A DNA stretch of 40,373 nt, from positions 1-40,373 of the forward strand of contig NZ_JADLQX010000047.1 of assembly GCF_015477605.1 (NCBI RefSeq), in the 5' to 3' direction. The notes below the pieces were generated by a model. It made no database searches. It had not been told where the DNA came from and saw only the letters and a list, made by a program, of their open reading frames with translations. The position numbers were made by a program, and so were the translations under genes. The stretch is from Nocardia amamiensis (lineage in GTDB: Bacteria; Actinomycetota; Actinomycetes; Mycobacteriales; Mycobacteriaceae). Positions 23,133 to 32,075 of this stretch are shown here, one piece after another. Every line of letters begins with the position of its first letter. The stretch's first letter is position 1.

Positions 23133-24505
23133 CGATCGACGTGCCGCGGATCCAGGCCCGGGTCACCGAACTCCTGGCGGAGTACGGAATCCCGAGCACC
23201 GCGATCGGGGTGCTCCACGACGGTGCGATCGCCGAGTTCGCGGTCGGCGTCAAGAACGTGGAAACGCGGGAACCCGCGACCACGGACACCGTCTACCAGT
23301 GCGGCTCCATGACCAAGACGTGGACCGCACTGGCGTTCATGCAGCTCGTCGACGAGGAAAAGGTCGATCTGGACGAGCCGGTGCGGACCTACCTGCCCGG
23401 ATTCACGGTGGCCGATCCGGAGGCAAGCGCCAAGGTCACCCCGCGCCACCTGCTGTGCCACACCAACGGCATCGAGGAGGCTTTCGGCGATCCCGGCGAA
23501 GACGACGACGTCTACGAGCGCATGGTCGAGAACATCGCCGACGCGCCCCAGGTCTTCCCGCTGGGCCACACCCATGGTTACAGCGCGGCGCTGGGTTACG
23601 CGATCCTCGCGCGGATCCTGGAGGTGCACGACGGCAAACGCTGGGACGACGTCATGCGGGATCGCCTGTTCGACCCCATGGGGCTGACCAGCACGAACAG
23701 CTGGCGCGAGCAGGTGGACTCGACCCGTGCCGCGACCGGGCACCTGATCCGTTCCCTGGAAGAGGGCCCCATCGTCACACCAGTGGACTACCTGCCGCGC
23801 GCCTTCGGCCCCGGCGGCAACATCACCTCGACGACCCGGGAAGTGCTCGCGATGGCGCACGTCCTCCTCACCGGCGGCACGGCGCCGGGCGGACAGCGCA
23901 TCGTCTCGGCCGAAAGCATCCGGAAGATGACTCAGTCGCGGGTGCCCGTACCGGATCCGTACCTGTTCGGACCGGAATGGGCACTGGGCCTCATCGCGTG
24001 TAACTGGCACGGCGAAACCGTCTACGCGACCGACGGCAGCACGATCGGCCAGAACGCTCGGCTACGACTCCTGCCGGGCTCGAACACCGCCATCGCGATG
24101 CTGACGAACGGAGGACCTCGGGAAAGCTTCTACCGCAAGGTGTTCGACGAGATACTGACCGAGCTCGGCATGGCCACCATCCCGGAGCTGCCCGCACCGG
24201 ACGCGACCCTGAATCTCGACCCGTCCAGGTACGAAGGCGTCTACGAGCGCCCCGGCGCACGGTACGAGGTCTCAGCCGAACGCGGACACCTGTATCTGAC
24301 GTTGGTGCTCGACCCGATGCAGGCAGAGTTCCTCCAGAAACCGGACCGCGTCGGATATGAGCTGCTCCCGGTGAGCGAAACGCATTTCCTTATGCCGCCC
24401 GCGGATTCGTCGGAGGACACCCAGACGGTCGCGATCTACGACTTCGCGAACGGCACCGCTGGATACCTGCACACCAACTGCCGGGTGAATCCACGAGTAG
24501 CGTGA
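23129..24505 (+). CDS. serine hydrolase, beta-lactamase/class C PBP family
   Basis: A 458-residue protein of the class C beta-lactamase fold without a signal peptide, so probably cytoplasmic. The nucleophile motif is S60-M-T-K63, and the second motif Y151-S-A is in HTHGYSAALGY. The KTG-like position may be DGSTIGQNARL. The C-terminal 90 residues (LDPSRYEGVYERPGARYEVSAERGHLYLTL) form the lipocalin-like extra domain found in many esterase-type members. A peptidase or esterase role is likelier than beta-lactam resistance. It is coupled to the small gene before it and followed by a strong terminator. Confidence 0.85.
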   Translation: MTIDVPRIQARVTELLAEYGIPSTAIGVLHDGAIAEFAVGVKNVETREPATTDTVYQCGSMTKTWTALAFMQLVDEEKVDLDEPVRTYLPGFTVADPEASAKVTPRHLLCHTNGIEEAFGDPGEDDDVYERMVENIADAPQVFPLGHTHGYSAALGYAILARILEVHDGKRWDDVMRDRLFDPMGLTSTNSWREQVDSTRAATGHLIRSLEEGPIVTPVDYLPRAFGPGGNITSTTREVLAMAHVLLTGGTAPGGQRIVSAESIRKMTQSRVPVPDPYLFGPEWALGLIACNWHGETVYATDGSTIGQNARLRLLPGSNTAIAMLTNGGPRESFYRKVFDEILTELGMATIPELPAPDATLNLDPSRYEGVYERPGARYEVSAERGHLYLTLVLDPMQAEFLQKPDRVGYELLPVSETHFLMPPADSSEDTQTVAIYDFANGTAGYLHTNCRVNPRVA

Positions 24506-24552
24506 TCGGACGGATCTCATCGAGCTGCACGGATCCGCGAGGTCACTCGACA

Positions 24553-24590
24553 CAACGGTGCCCTCCCGCCCTGCGGTGCGGGCACCGTTG
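24553..24590. terminator. terminator after the serine hydrolase
   Basis: An 11-bp perfect stem CAACGGTGCCC / GGGCACCGTTG around a 16-base loop, 47 bases after the stop codon. It lies between convergent genes. Confidence 0.7.
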
Positions 24591-24669
24591 CCGTTATCAG
24601 TGTCTGGTCAGACGGTACGAACGACGAGTTCGGTTGGGAGAGCACCACTGAACTCGGTGTCGACCGGCC

Positions 24670-25539
24670 CTAGTCGAACGGGCCGATGCCGGTGAGCGGG
24701 TTGCCGCCGTGCAGATACCAGTAGGTGCCGACCGCGGCCGCGATGGCCAGGAGAAGGACGGTGAAGGACCCCATGTGGGGCCGGGTGGCCCAGCCTCGCT
24801 TGACGTCGAAGGAATAACGGCCCGGGCCGGTCAGGATGATCGCGGTCGCCGCGCCGGCGAGGATGCTCTCCAACTCGACCGCGCCCTGGCCCGCCTTGTA
24901 CTGGAACCCGGGGGCCATCCCCTGCTTCCATGCCCAGGCGTCGAGGACGACCGCGAGCACCGCGCCCGCCGCCAACGGGGTGGCCAGGCCGAGGATCAGC
25001 AGCGTGCCACCGCCGACTTCGCCCGCGGTGACCAGGATGGTGGACAGCGTCGGATGGTCCCAGCCGCCGCGCTCCATCATCTCGCGGGTGCCGTCCAGGC
25101 CGGGGCCGTGGAACCAGCCGGTGAGCTTCTGCAACCCGTGGTAGAGGAACGTGCCGCCGACGACCAAGCGCAACAGCAGCAAGCCGAGATCGAGTGTGCC
25201 GCGGCGGTTCTCGGCGGTGCGGCGGCGCCGCAACGTGCCGGTGTCGGACGGCGGGGCCGCCGCGGGCGGGATGCTCGCGTAATCGTAGGTGGGCACGGCC
25301 TTGGTCTCCGCCGTGGACGGGACCTCCGGGTCGAGCCCGAGTTCGTCGTCGGTACGGGGAACGTCCTTGCGCAGCCGTGGGCGCCCGGACGGATCCACTC
25401 GCTCGAACTGCTCGGTGGGCGAATCGAACGGGCTGCTCACTCCTCGACCGGTGGACGACACCGCCGACTGCACGGCCGTGGACGGCGCGGAGTCCGCCAT
25501 TCTCGGGGGTTCGGGCGTGTCTTTCGTCTTGTCGGTCAC
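24670..25539 (-). CDS. DoxX family membrane protein (Rv3005c equivalent)
   Basis: A 289-residue membrane protein. The first 115 residues are hydrophilic, Pro/Thr-rich and likely cytosolic. Four to five membrane helices follow, with the DoxX signature LDLGLLLLRLVVGGTFLYHGLQKL near 117-140 and GGTLLILGLATPLAAGAVL. In M. tuberculosis the equivalent DoxX protein belongs to the membrane-associated oxidoreductase complex with SodA and SseA, which detoxifies radicals. The start is GTG 25539. Its placement next to lppZ and cfp6 matches M. tuberculosis. Confidence 0.9.
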   Translation of the reverse strand: MTDKTKDTPEPPRMADSAPSTAVQSAVSSTGRGVSSPFDSPTEQFERVDPSGRPRLRKDVPRTDDELGLDPEVPSTAETKAVPTYDYASIPPAAAPPSDTGTLRRRRTAENRRGTLDLGLLLLRLVVGGTFLYHGLQKLTGWFHGPGLDGTREMMERGGWDHPTLSTILVTAGEVGGGTLLILGLATPLAAGAVLAVVLDAWAWKQGMAPGFQYKAGQGAVELESILAGAATAIILTGPGRYSFDVKRGWATRPHMGSFTVLLLAIAAAVGTYWYLHGGNPLTGIGPFD

Positions 25540-25661
25540 GGCCCCTACCCTAAGCCGCGCCGCGCTACCGCGTGCGAGTAAGCGGTACGGCGTGTCAGTG
25601 TGCGCGCAACACCCCCACCCGGAGGCGGCGCGCGCGGCGGTATTTCCGTAACGTCTGAGCT
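25540..25661. promoter_or_regulatory. divergent doxX/lppZ promoter region
   Basis: TAACGT at 25649-25654 lies exactly seven bases before ATG 25662, and there is no ribosome site. This is the geometry of a leaderless transcript for the lppZ-like gene. Confidence 0.5.
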
Positions 25662-26768
25662 ATGAGTTTGGTTGTCGTTGGCCGCGTCGCGGCGAGCTTG
25701 GCGCTCGGTGCCGCGCTGCTGGCCGGTTGCGCCCGGTTCGATGATTCGGCGTCCAGTCCGTTCACCCCGGAGCCGAGCCTGCGCGGCGCCAACATCGACC
25801 CGAAGAAACCGAACCAGCCGCCGACCTCGACCACCCGGCCGAGCGGGCCATGCATCGATCCGGACCCGGCGGTGGTCGCGACCTGCCTGGACACGACCGG
25901 CGGGCTGGTCACGCTCGGCGACGGCGCATTGGTCGCCGAGCGCCGGACCGGGCGGATTCTCAAGGTGGCCCCGGAGCAGCCGCCGGTCGAGATCGCCCGG
26001 CTCGACGTGGACGGCTCCACCGACGGCGGCCTGAGTGACATCGCGCTGTCCCCGACTTATCGCGAAGACGGCCTGATGTACGCCTACATCACCACCTCCA
26101 GCGACAATCGGGTGGTCCGCATCGCCGAGGGCGGCGCGCCGAAGGACATCCTCACCGGCATTCCCAAGGGCGCCAGCGGAAATCGCGGCGCGATCGATTT
26201 CGCCGCGCCCGACCAGATGCTGGTGTTGACCGGCGACGCGGGCAACCCGTCGGCGGCGGCCTCCGCCGGTTCGCTCGCCGGCAAGCTGCTGCGGGTGAAC
26301 TCGCTGGTCCCCGGCCGCACATCGCCGCCGGAAATCGCCGTCTCGGGCATCGGCACCGCGGGGGACGTGTGCCGGGACACCAAGGACAGCATCTGGATCA
26401 CCGACCGCACCGCGGCCGAGGACCGGTTGCAGCGCCTCAGTAGCGACGGTGCGGTCACGATCGCGTGGACCTGGCCCGACCGCCCCGGCGTCGCCGGTTG
26501 CGCCGCGGCCATCGACGGTGTCGCGATCTCGCTGACGCGCGCGAAGGCCCTCGCCATCACCGCCGCCGACCCGAACACCCACGCGGTCACCGCAGCGCCG
26601 ACGCTGGTCGCCCAGGACAAGTACGGCCAGCTCGGCGGCGCCGCGGTCGGCGCCGACGGCACCATCTGGGTGACCACCGTGAACAAGACCGACGGCCAAC
26701 CGGGGCCGTTCGACGACCGCGTCGTCCGCATCCCGCCGCCGCAGGCCGGGGGCGGCGGACCGGACTGA
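25662..26768 (+). CDS. lppZ: PQQ-type sugar dehydrogenase-like lipoprotein, LppZ equivalent
   Basis: A 368-residue exported lipoprotein. The signal peptide ends in the lipobox LLAGC (Cys23). The rest is a six-bladed beta-propeller of the glucose/sorbosone dehydrogenase type, with blade motifs DGALVAERRTGRILKV, LSDIALSPTYREDGLMYAYIT and DSIWITDRTAAEDRLQ. In the family these propellers may bind PQQ, but the key residues cannot be verified here. It sits between doxX and gatB as lppZ (Rv3006) does in M. tuberculosis. Pro/Gly-rich tail. Probably transcribed leaderless. The physiological role is unknown. Confidence 0.87.
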   Translation: MSLVVVGRVAASLALGAALLAGCARFDDSASSPFTPEPSLRGANIDPKKPNQPPTSTTRPSGPCIDPDPAVVATCLDTTGGLVTLGDGALVAERRTGRILKVAPEQPPVEIARLDVDGSTDGGLSDIALSPTYREDGLMYAYITTSSDNRVVRIAEGGAPKDILTGIPKGASGNRGAIDFAAPDQMLVLTGDAGNPSAAASAGSLAGKLLRVNSLVPGRTSPPEIAVSGIGTAGDVCRDTKDSIWITDRTAAEDRLQRLSSDGAVTIAWTWPDRPGVAGCAAAIDGVAISLTRAKALAITAADPNTHAVTAAPTLVAQDKYGQLGGAAVGADGTIWVTTVNKTDGQPGPFDDRVVRIPPPQAGGGGPD

Positions 26769-27042
26769 TCCGGGACGACGAAGGGGCCGACTCCATGGGG
26801 TTCGGCCCTTCACGTCATATGCCTCACGGAGACCGTTCCCGGCCCGGCTCACGTCGGAGTGGCCGCCGCGTACTCGACCAAGTCACGAGCGGCGGTCGCT
26901 AGCCCTGGCTGCGGACGATCCGAAAACACCAAGCTGATTGGGCTACGGCTCTGCGCGACCACTCGGCCTCACGCTTGTTTTCGAGCGCGGAGAGACCGAG
27001 CATGTTCCGTTCGCGGCCCCGCAGGCGCTGCGAATTAAACAA
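26769..27042. other. lppZ–gatB convergent gap with terminator
   Basis: GGGCCGA (26784-26790) and TCGGCCC (26802-26808) form a hairpin right after the lppZ-like stop. Nothing else is recognised in the remaining 230 bp. Confidence 0.5.
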
Positions 27043-28548
27043 TTAAACACAGGCGGCGAGCACCAGTTCCCGCACCCGCGCCGCGTCGGCCTGGCCGCGG
27101 GTGGCCTTCATGACGTCACCGACGATCTTGCCCGCGGCCTGGACCTTGCCGGAGCGGATCTTGTCGGCGATGTCGGGGTTGGCGGCGAGCGCTTTCTCCA
27201 CCTCGGCCTGCAGGGCGCTGTCGTCGCTGACCATGCCGAGGCCCTTGGCCTCGACGATCTGCGCCGGGTCGCCCTCGCCGGCCAGCACATAGTCGACGAC
27301 CTGCTTGGCGACCTTGTTGTTGATGCTCTTCGCGTCGACCAGCTTGATCACCTCGGCCACCTGGGCGGGGGTGATCGGCAGCTCGTCCAGCGGGACCTCG
27401 CGCTCCTTGGCCTTCTCGGTGAGGTAGGCGACCCACCAGGAGCGCGCCTCGTTGGCCGGGGCGCCCGCGTCGACGGTGGCGATGATCAGGTCGAGCGCGC
27501 CCGCGTTGACCAGGTCGCGCATCACCTCATGGGACAGGCCCCAATCGGACTGGATGCGCGCGCGGCGCAGCCAGGGGTACTCGGGGATGGTGCCGCGCAG
27601 CTGCTCGACCCACTCGGCGTCGGGCGCGACGGGCTCCAGGTCGGGCTCGGGGAAGTAGCGGTAGTCCTCGGCGGTCTCCTTGCGGCGGCCGGGCGAGGTG
27701 GTGCCGTCGGTCTCGTGGAAGTGGCGGGTCTCCTGCACGATCGTGCCGCCGCCCGCCAGCACCGCGGCCTGCCTGCGCATCTCGAAGCGCACCGCGACCT
27801 CGACACTGCGCAGCGAGTTGACGTTCTTGGTCTCGGTGCGGGTCCCGAACTCGGTGGCGCCGATCGGCATCAGGGAGACGTTCGCGTCGCAGCGCAACGA
27901 GCCCTGCTCCATCTTCACGTCGGAGACGCCGAGCGCCTTCAGCAGATCGCGCAGCGCCGTCACGTACGCCCGCGCCACCTCCGGCGCGCGCTCGCCCGCG
28001 CCGGTGATCGGCTTGGTGACGATCTCGATCAGGGGAACGCCCGCCCGGTTGTAGTCCAGCAGGGAGTGGCTCGCACCGTGGATGCGGCCGGTCGCGCCGC
28101 CGATGTGCACCGACTTGCCGGTGTCCTCCTCCATGTGCGCGCGCTCGATCTCGACCCGGAAGGTGCTGCCGTCGTCGAGCAGCACGTCCAGGTGACCGTT
28201 CGTGGCGATCGGCTCGTCGTACTGGCTGATCTGGTAGTTCTTCGGCTGGTCGGGGTAGAAGTAGTTCTTGCGCGCGAACCGGCCCCACGGCGTGATCGTG
28301 CAGTTCAGCGCCAGCCCGATCCGGATCGCGGACTCGACGGCCTTCTGATTCACCACGGGAAGCGAGCCGGGCAGACCGAGGCACACCGGGCACACCTGCG
28401 TATTGGGCTGCGCGCCGAACTCGGTCGGGCAACCGCAGAACATCTTCGTCGCGGTGTTCAGCTCGACGTGGACCTCCATGCCGAGCACCGGCTCGAACCG
28501 GGCGATGACATCCGAGTAATCCATCAGGTCGACCGTGGGTGCGCTCAT
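27043..28548 (-). CDS. gatB: Asp-tRNA(Asn)/Glu-tRNA(Gln) amidotransferase subunit B
   Basis: The tRNA-binding kinase subunit of the GatCAB complex, which converts mischarged Glu-tRNA(Gln) and Asp-tRNA(Asn) to the correct amides. The product is 501 residues. Clear motifs are EVHVELNTATKMFCGC with the CxC...CPVCLG zinc site (about 37-60), DQPKNYQISQYDEP and the C-terminal YqeY tail domain. I chose ATG 28548 (MSAPTVDL) because TAGACT lies seven bases upstream and no ribosome site is present, suggesting leaderless translation; ATG 28554 is two codons longer. It may also be read through from the hydrolase gene. gatA and gatC are not in the window. Confidence 0.96.
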   Translation of the reverse strand: MSAPTVDLMDYSDVIARFEPVLGMEVHVELNTATKMFCGCPTEFGAQPNTQVCPVCLGLPGSLPVVNQKAVESAIRIGLALNCTITPWGRFARKNYFYPDQPKNYQISQYDEPIATNGHLDVLLDDGSTFRVEIERAHMEEDTGKSVHIGGATGRIHGASHSLLDYNRAGVPLIEIVTKPITGAGERAPEVARAYVTALRDLLKALGVSDVKMEQGSLRCDANVSLMPIGATEFGTRTETKNVNSLRSVEVAVRFEMRRQAAVLAGGGTIVQETRHFHETDGTTSPGRRKETAEDYRYFPEPDLEPVAPDAEWVEQLRGTIPEYPWLRRARIQSDWGLSHEVMRDLVNAGALDLIIATVDAGAPANEARSWWVAYLTEKAKEREVPLDELPITPAQVAEVIKLVDAKSINNKVAKQVVDYVLAGEGDPAQIVEAKGLGMVSDDSALQAEVEKALAANPDIADKIRSGKVQAAGKIVGDVMKATRGQADAARVRELVLAACV

Positions 28549-28605
28549 GGCCATAAGTCTAAGTAAGCGTTCCGGCCGCAGCGCAGCGGCTCTCGCGGCG
28601 CGCTG

Positions 28606-29982
28606 CTACTTCGCCGGGACCCGCTGTCGCAGCCAGCCGGTGACGTAGTCGAGCACCTCGGGCGCGATGGTCGTGTGGATCGAGCTGTACTCGCTGGGGC
28701 GGCCGGTCTCCGTGGGCTGCATCAGGTGGTTGAGTCCCGGGAAGACGTGAACGGTCGCGTCCGGGTCGGCGGCGAGGTGGGCGCGCATGGGTTGCTCGCT
28801 CTGGGCGGCAGGAACCTGGAGGTCCTTGCCGCCGAAGAACGCCAGCACCGGGATGCGCAGGGCCGCGAGGGCGGGCGCGGGGTCGTAGGCGACCAGGGCG
28901 GCCAGATTGGGCGTGATCCCCGCGGCCGCCTGCTCGTCGGGCACACGTTGATCGGGGGGCAGCGCCTGGTTCTGGCGCCGCGCCAGGTCCTTGGCGCCCG
29001 CCAAGTCGCCCGCTTTCAGCAGAGCGGCCATCTCGCTGATTTCGCGCACCCGAGCGTCCACCTGGGCCGGGGGTGCGCCGTTCGCGGTCGCGATCAGGCG
29101 GGTCTGTTCGACGAGGATGTCCGAACCCGGCACGCCCGGTCCGGCCATGAGGATGGCGAACGCGACGCCGCCGTCGGGGCGCGCTGCGACCAGCGGCGCG
29201 AGGTAACCGCCCTCGCTGTGACCGAAGAGCCCGACGCGGGCCGGGTCGATCTCGGGGCGGGCGCGGAGGAACCGGACGCCTGCCGCCGCGTCCTCGGCCA
29301 GGTCGGTGTAGTTCGCGTCGTCCAGCTTGCCGGTGGTGGCGCCCACGCCGCGATCGTCGGTGCGCAACACGGCGTAGCCCGCCCTGGTGAAGGTGTCGGC
29401 CAGCAGCAGGAAGGGCTTGTGGCCCATGAGTTCTTCGTCGCGGTCCTGCGGGCCGCTTCCGGTGATCAGCAGAATGGCAGGGAACGGGCCCGCACCCTGC
29501 GGCTCGGTCAGCGTGCCCGCGATGGTGATGTCGCCATTGCGATAGGTGACGTTCTCGGACTTGTACGGGAACGGCGGCTTCGGCTCCTGCGGACGGGCCA
29601 GCGGTTCGACTTCACCTCGGCTCAGCGCGAGCCGGAAGCTCTGCCCCGCCTGCGTGAAATCGCCGGTGATCTGGTCGGATCCGGACTCGTACCGGCCGCG
29701 GAACACCGGGTCGCCCGGGATGTCCGGGATCGCGAACGACACTGCGTTGCGATCGGAGCTGACGTCCTTCAACTGCACGTCGGCCACACCCTGCTCCGGG
29801 ATGTCGATCGTGGCCGTCCGGTCGTCGCGGAAACTCACCCCGACCTGCAGCGGCTGACCGGGCACCTCGATAGAGCCGTGCCAGTCACCGGTGGTCGGCT
29901 CGGGCGGATTCGACTCCGAACACCCGGCCACCAGCGCGGCGATCACGAACAGAACCAACGCGATCAGTCGCCCACTGCGCAT
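28606..29982 (-). CDS. alpha/beta hydrolase lipoprotein
   Basis: A 458-residue exported lipoprotein. The signal peptide ends at the lipobox LVAGC (Cys21). Residues 30-125 are a beta-rich domain often found before such hydrolases. From about 143 an alpha/beta hydrolase fold begins: ITIAGTLTEPQG, the oxyanion region ITGSGPQDRDE, nucleophile GHSEGG (Ser256), acid FFGGKDLQVP, and catalytic His in GLNHLMQP. The substrate is unknown; an esterase or peptidase is plausible. ATG 29982 gives a compact signal peptide; GTG 29991 is possible. It sits between pfkA and gatB, which are adjacent in M. tuberculosis, so it is an insertion in that cluster. Confidence 0.87.
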   Translation of the reverse strand: MRSGRLIALVLFVIAALVAGCSESNPPEPTTGDWHGSIEVPGQPLQVGVSFRDDRTATIDIPEQGVADVQLKDVSSDRNAVSFAIPDIPGDPVFRGRYESGSDQITGDFTQAGQSFRLALSRGEVEPLARPQEPKPPFPYKSENVTYRNGDITIAGTLTEPQGAGPFPAILLITGSGPQDRDEELMGHKPFLLLADTFTRAGYAVLRTDDRGVGATTGKLDDANYTDLAEDAAAGVRFLRARPEIDPARVGLFGHSEGGYLAPLVAARPDGGVAFAILMAGPGVPGSDILVEQTRLIATANGAPPAQVDARVREISEMAALLKAGDLAGAKDLARRQNQALPPDQRVPDEQAAAGITPNLAALVAYDPAPALAALRIPVLAFFGGKDLQVPAAQSEQPMRAHLAADPDATVHVFPGLNHLMQPTETGRPSEYSSIHTTIAPEVLDYVTGWLRQRVPAK

Positions 29983-30058
29983 GCAATTCACAGTACCGAC
30001 GATCCGGACCGCCCCGGGCTATTCGCCGCGCGCGTACCGCACCGCCGCAGCGGCACGC

Positions 30059-31093
30059 TCAGCCGAAGAACGCCTCTGCCTCGCCGTAGCGCTCCGGGGG
30101 AACGCGCTTGAGCTGCTTGGTGGCCTCCGAGAGCGGGACCAGGTCGATGGTGGTGCCGTGCAGGGCGACCATTTGGCCGAATTGGCCGGCATGGACTGCT
30201 TCGGCCGCATGCAGGCCGAAACGGGTGGCCAGGACTCGGTCGTAGGGGGTGGGGCTGCCGCCGCGCTGGACGTGGCCCAGCACCGTGGTGCGGACCTCCT
30301 TGCCGATGCGGCGTTCGATCTCGACACCGAGTTGCTGGGCGACGCCGGTGAAACGCTCGTGGCCGAACTCGTCGATACCGCCCTCACGCAAGGTGAAGCC
30401 GGAATCCGGGGCTGGATGCGAGCCCTCGGCGACGACGCAGATGAAATGCTTGTCGCCGCGCTGGAACCGGCGCTTGATCATGGTGCACACCTCGGCCACG
30501 TCGAACGGCACCTCTGGCACCAGGGTCAGGTGCGCGCCCGCCGCCATGCCCGCGTGGATCGCGATCCAGCCCGCGTGACGGCCCATCACCTCGATGAGCA
30601 TGACGCGCTGATGCGACTCGGCGGTGGTGTGCAACCGATCGATCGCCTCGCTGGCGATGCTCAGCGCCGTGTCGTGGCCGAAAGTGACGTCGGTGCAATC
30701 GATGTCGTTGTCGATGGTCTTGGGGACGCCGACGACCGGGACGCCCTCTTCGGACAGCCAGCTCGCCGCCGTGAGGGTGCCCTCGCCGCCGATCGGGATG
30801 AGCGCCTCGATGCCGTTGTCGTCCAGGGTCTGTTTGATCCGGCCGAGACCGGCGCGCAACACGTCGGGATTCGTGCGCGCGGTCCCGAGAATGGTGCCGC
30901 CCTTGGTCAGGATACGGTCGGTGCGGTCGTCGTTGTGGATCTGGATCTTCCGGTCTTCCAATAGGCCGCGCCAGCCGTCCTCGAAGCCGACGATCGCGTC
31001 GCCGTAGCGGCCGTTCGCGGTGCGAACGACGGCCCGGATGACCGCGTTCAGTCCTGGGCAGTCTCCGCCTCCGGTCAAGACTCCGATGCGCAT
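30059..31093 (-). CDS. pfkA: 6-phosphofructokinase
   Basis: Phosphorylates fructose-6-phosphate in glycolysis; 344 residues. Motifs are RIGVLTGGGDCPGLNAVIR at the start, PIGGEGTL at the nucleotide loop, VPKTIDNDI with the catalytic Asp, and EVMGRHAGWIA. The pair GGEG (Gly at the E. coli 104 position) with Lys before TIDND (position 124) is the actinobacterial group III pattern; the Lys is also seen in PPi-dependent enzymes, so ATP use is likely but not proven by sequence. ATG 31093 gives the conserved N-terminus. It heads a possible pfkA–hydrolase–gatB operon. Confidence 0.96.
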   Translation of the reverse strand: MRIGVLTGGGDCPGLNAVIRAVVRTANGRYGDAIVGFEDGWRGLLEDRKIQIHNDDRTDRILTKGGTILGTARTNPDVLRAGLGRIKQTLDDNGIEALIPIGGEGTLTAASWLSEEGVPVVGVPKTIDNDIDCTDVTFGHDTALSIASEAIDRLHTTAESHQRVMLIEVMGRHAGWIAIHAGMAAGAHLTLVPEVPFDVAEVCTMIKRRFQRGDKHFICVVAEGSHPAPDSGFTLREGGIDEFGHERFTGVAQQLGVEIERRIGKEVRTTVLGHVQRGGSPTPYDRVLATRFGLHAAEAVHAGQFGQMVALHGTTIDLVPLSEATKQLKRVPPERYGEAEAFFG

Positions 31094-31175
31094 GGCCGCT
31101 ATCTTGCCCCTCATGTCCGATCTCGGCAGCTCCGACCCCGTGAACGATGAGTAACAGTGACCTGGACGGATGTCC

Positions 31176-32075
31176 TTACGCCGCCGGGCAGCGACCGCCG
31201 GGCAACTCGTCGAGATGCTCGGAGACCACCGCGGCCAGCCGGTCCGAGATGTTCGTGCCGTCGCTGAGCGACCCCGAATCCGGCTGCACCGCCACAGCGA
31301 TGGCGATCTGGCCGGAAGGAACCGTGATGAGCCCGAACTGGCGTACCAGGTAAGCGCCCGAGAGGTCCGGACCCCAGCCGCCCTTGAATTCAGCCCCGCT
31401 GAACTCGCCGAGACCCCAGCGCTGGCTGGCGACGACCTGTTCCATCAGCGCGGTCACGCGGCCGGACTCGGACAGGCAGGGCAGCCGCGAGGCGAACCGC
31501 ACCTGGTCGACCAGCGACCACTCGGCTTGCCCGAAGGCCGAGTGCTCGGAACGGGAACGGGTGGGGGGCACGACGGTCTTGGTGTCGCCCCCTTCGCGCA
31601 GCACCGCCTGCACGGCCTGGGCCGCCTCCTGCGGGCTGCCGAGCGATTGCCACAACGTCTCGGCGGCGGAGTTGTCGGAGGCGGTGATCGCCGCCGACGC
31701 GGCATAGTTCGAGCCCGGACTCCGGCGCAGCGCGGCGAGGGTCAGGGGAACCTTCATCGTCGACCACGCCGGACCGCTGGTCCAGTCGCCGAAGGTCACC
31801 GGCTGCGTGCCGCCGACCGGCATGACCGCCATCCCGATCTTCCCGCGCACGCCTGCGGCCAGGTCGGCGAAGCTCGCGGCCAACGTGCCGGGCACGATGA
31901 TGGAGAGGCCCTTTTGATCGGTCCGCGCGGCGGCCTCGGTGATGGTGGGCTCGCTCGCCGCTGGATCCTCGGCGCGGTCGGTCCCGCACCCGGCGACAAC
32001 ACATGCGACAAGCGCCGCGCAGCCCAGGACTTTTCGAGCTTTGCGGAATTGATCAATAAGCATTCTTCGACACAT
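31176..32075 (-). CDS. penicillin-binding-fold lipoprotein with SxxK, SDN and KGG motifs
   Basis: A 299-residue exported lipoprotein; the signal peptide ends at VVAGC (Cys30). The mature part has all three motifs of the class A beta-lactamase/DD-peptidase fold in order and at sensible spacing: S105-T-M-K108, S133-D-N135 and K231-G-G233. The omega-loop Glu motif of true class A beta-lactamases (ExxLN) is not evident, so hydrolysis of beta-lactams is doubtful. It may be a degenerate peptidase or a drug/peptidoglycan-binding protein. I chose ATG 32075; GGGGGAG lies upstream and the signal peptide is complete. GTG/ATG starts further up look non-coding. Confidence 0.8.
   Translation of the reverse strand: MCRRMLIDQFRKARKVLGCAALVACVVAGCGTDRAEDPAASEPTITEAAARTDQKGLSIIVPGTLAASFADLAAGVRGKIGMAVMPVGGTQPVTFGDWTSGPAWSTMKVPLTLAALRRSPGSNYAASAAITASDNSAAETLWQSLGSPQEAAQAVQAVLREGGDTKTVVPPTRSRSEHSAFGQAEWSLVDQVRFASRLPCLSESGRVTALMEQVVASQRWGLGEFSGAEFKGGWGPDLSGAYLVRQFGLITVPSGQIAIAVAVQPDSGSLSDGTNISDRLAAVVSEHLDELPGGRCPAA

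Noticed and set aside
23129..24505. secreted beta-lactamase
   Set aside because: No signal peptide, and the extra lipocalin-like C-terminal domain points to an esterase/peptidase member.
26938..28566. 542-residue plus-strand frame opposite gatB
   Set aside because: It is exactly complementary to gatB and lacks any domain; high-GC third positions keep the opposite strand open.
28675..30111. 478-residue plus-strand frame opposite the lipoprotein hydrolase
   Set aside because: Same reason: a full-length shadow of a gene with a signal peptide and catalytic motifs on the other strand.
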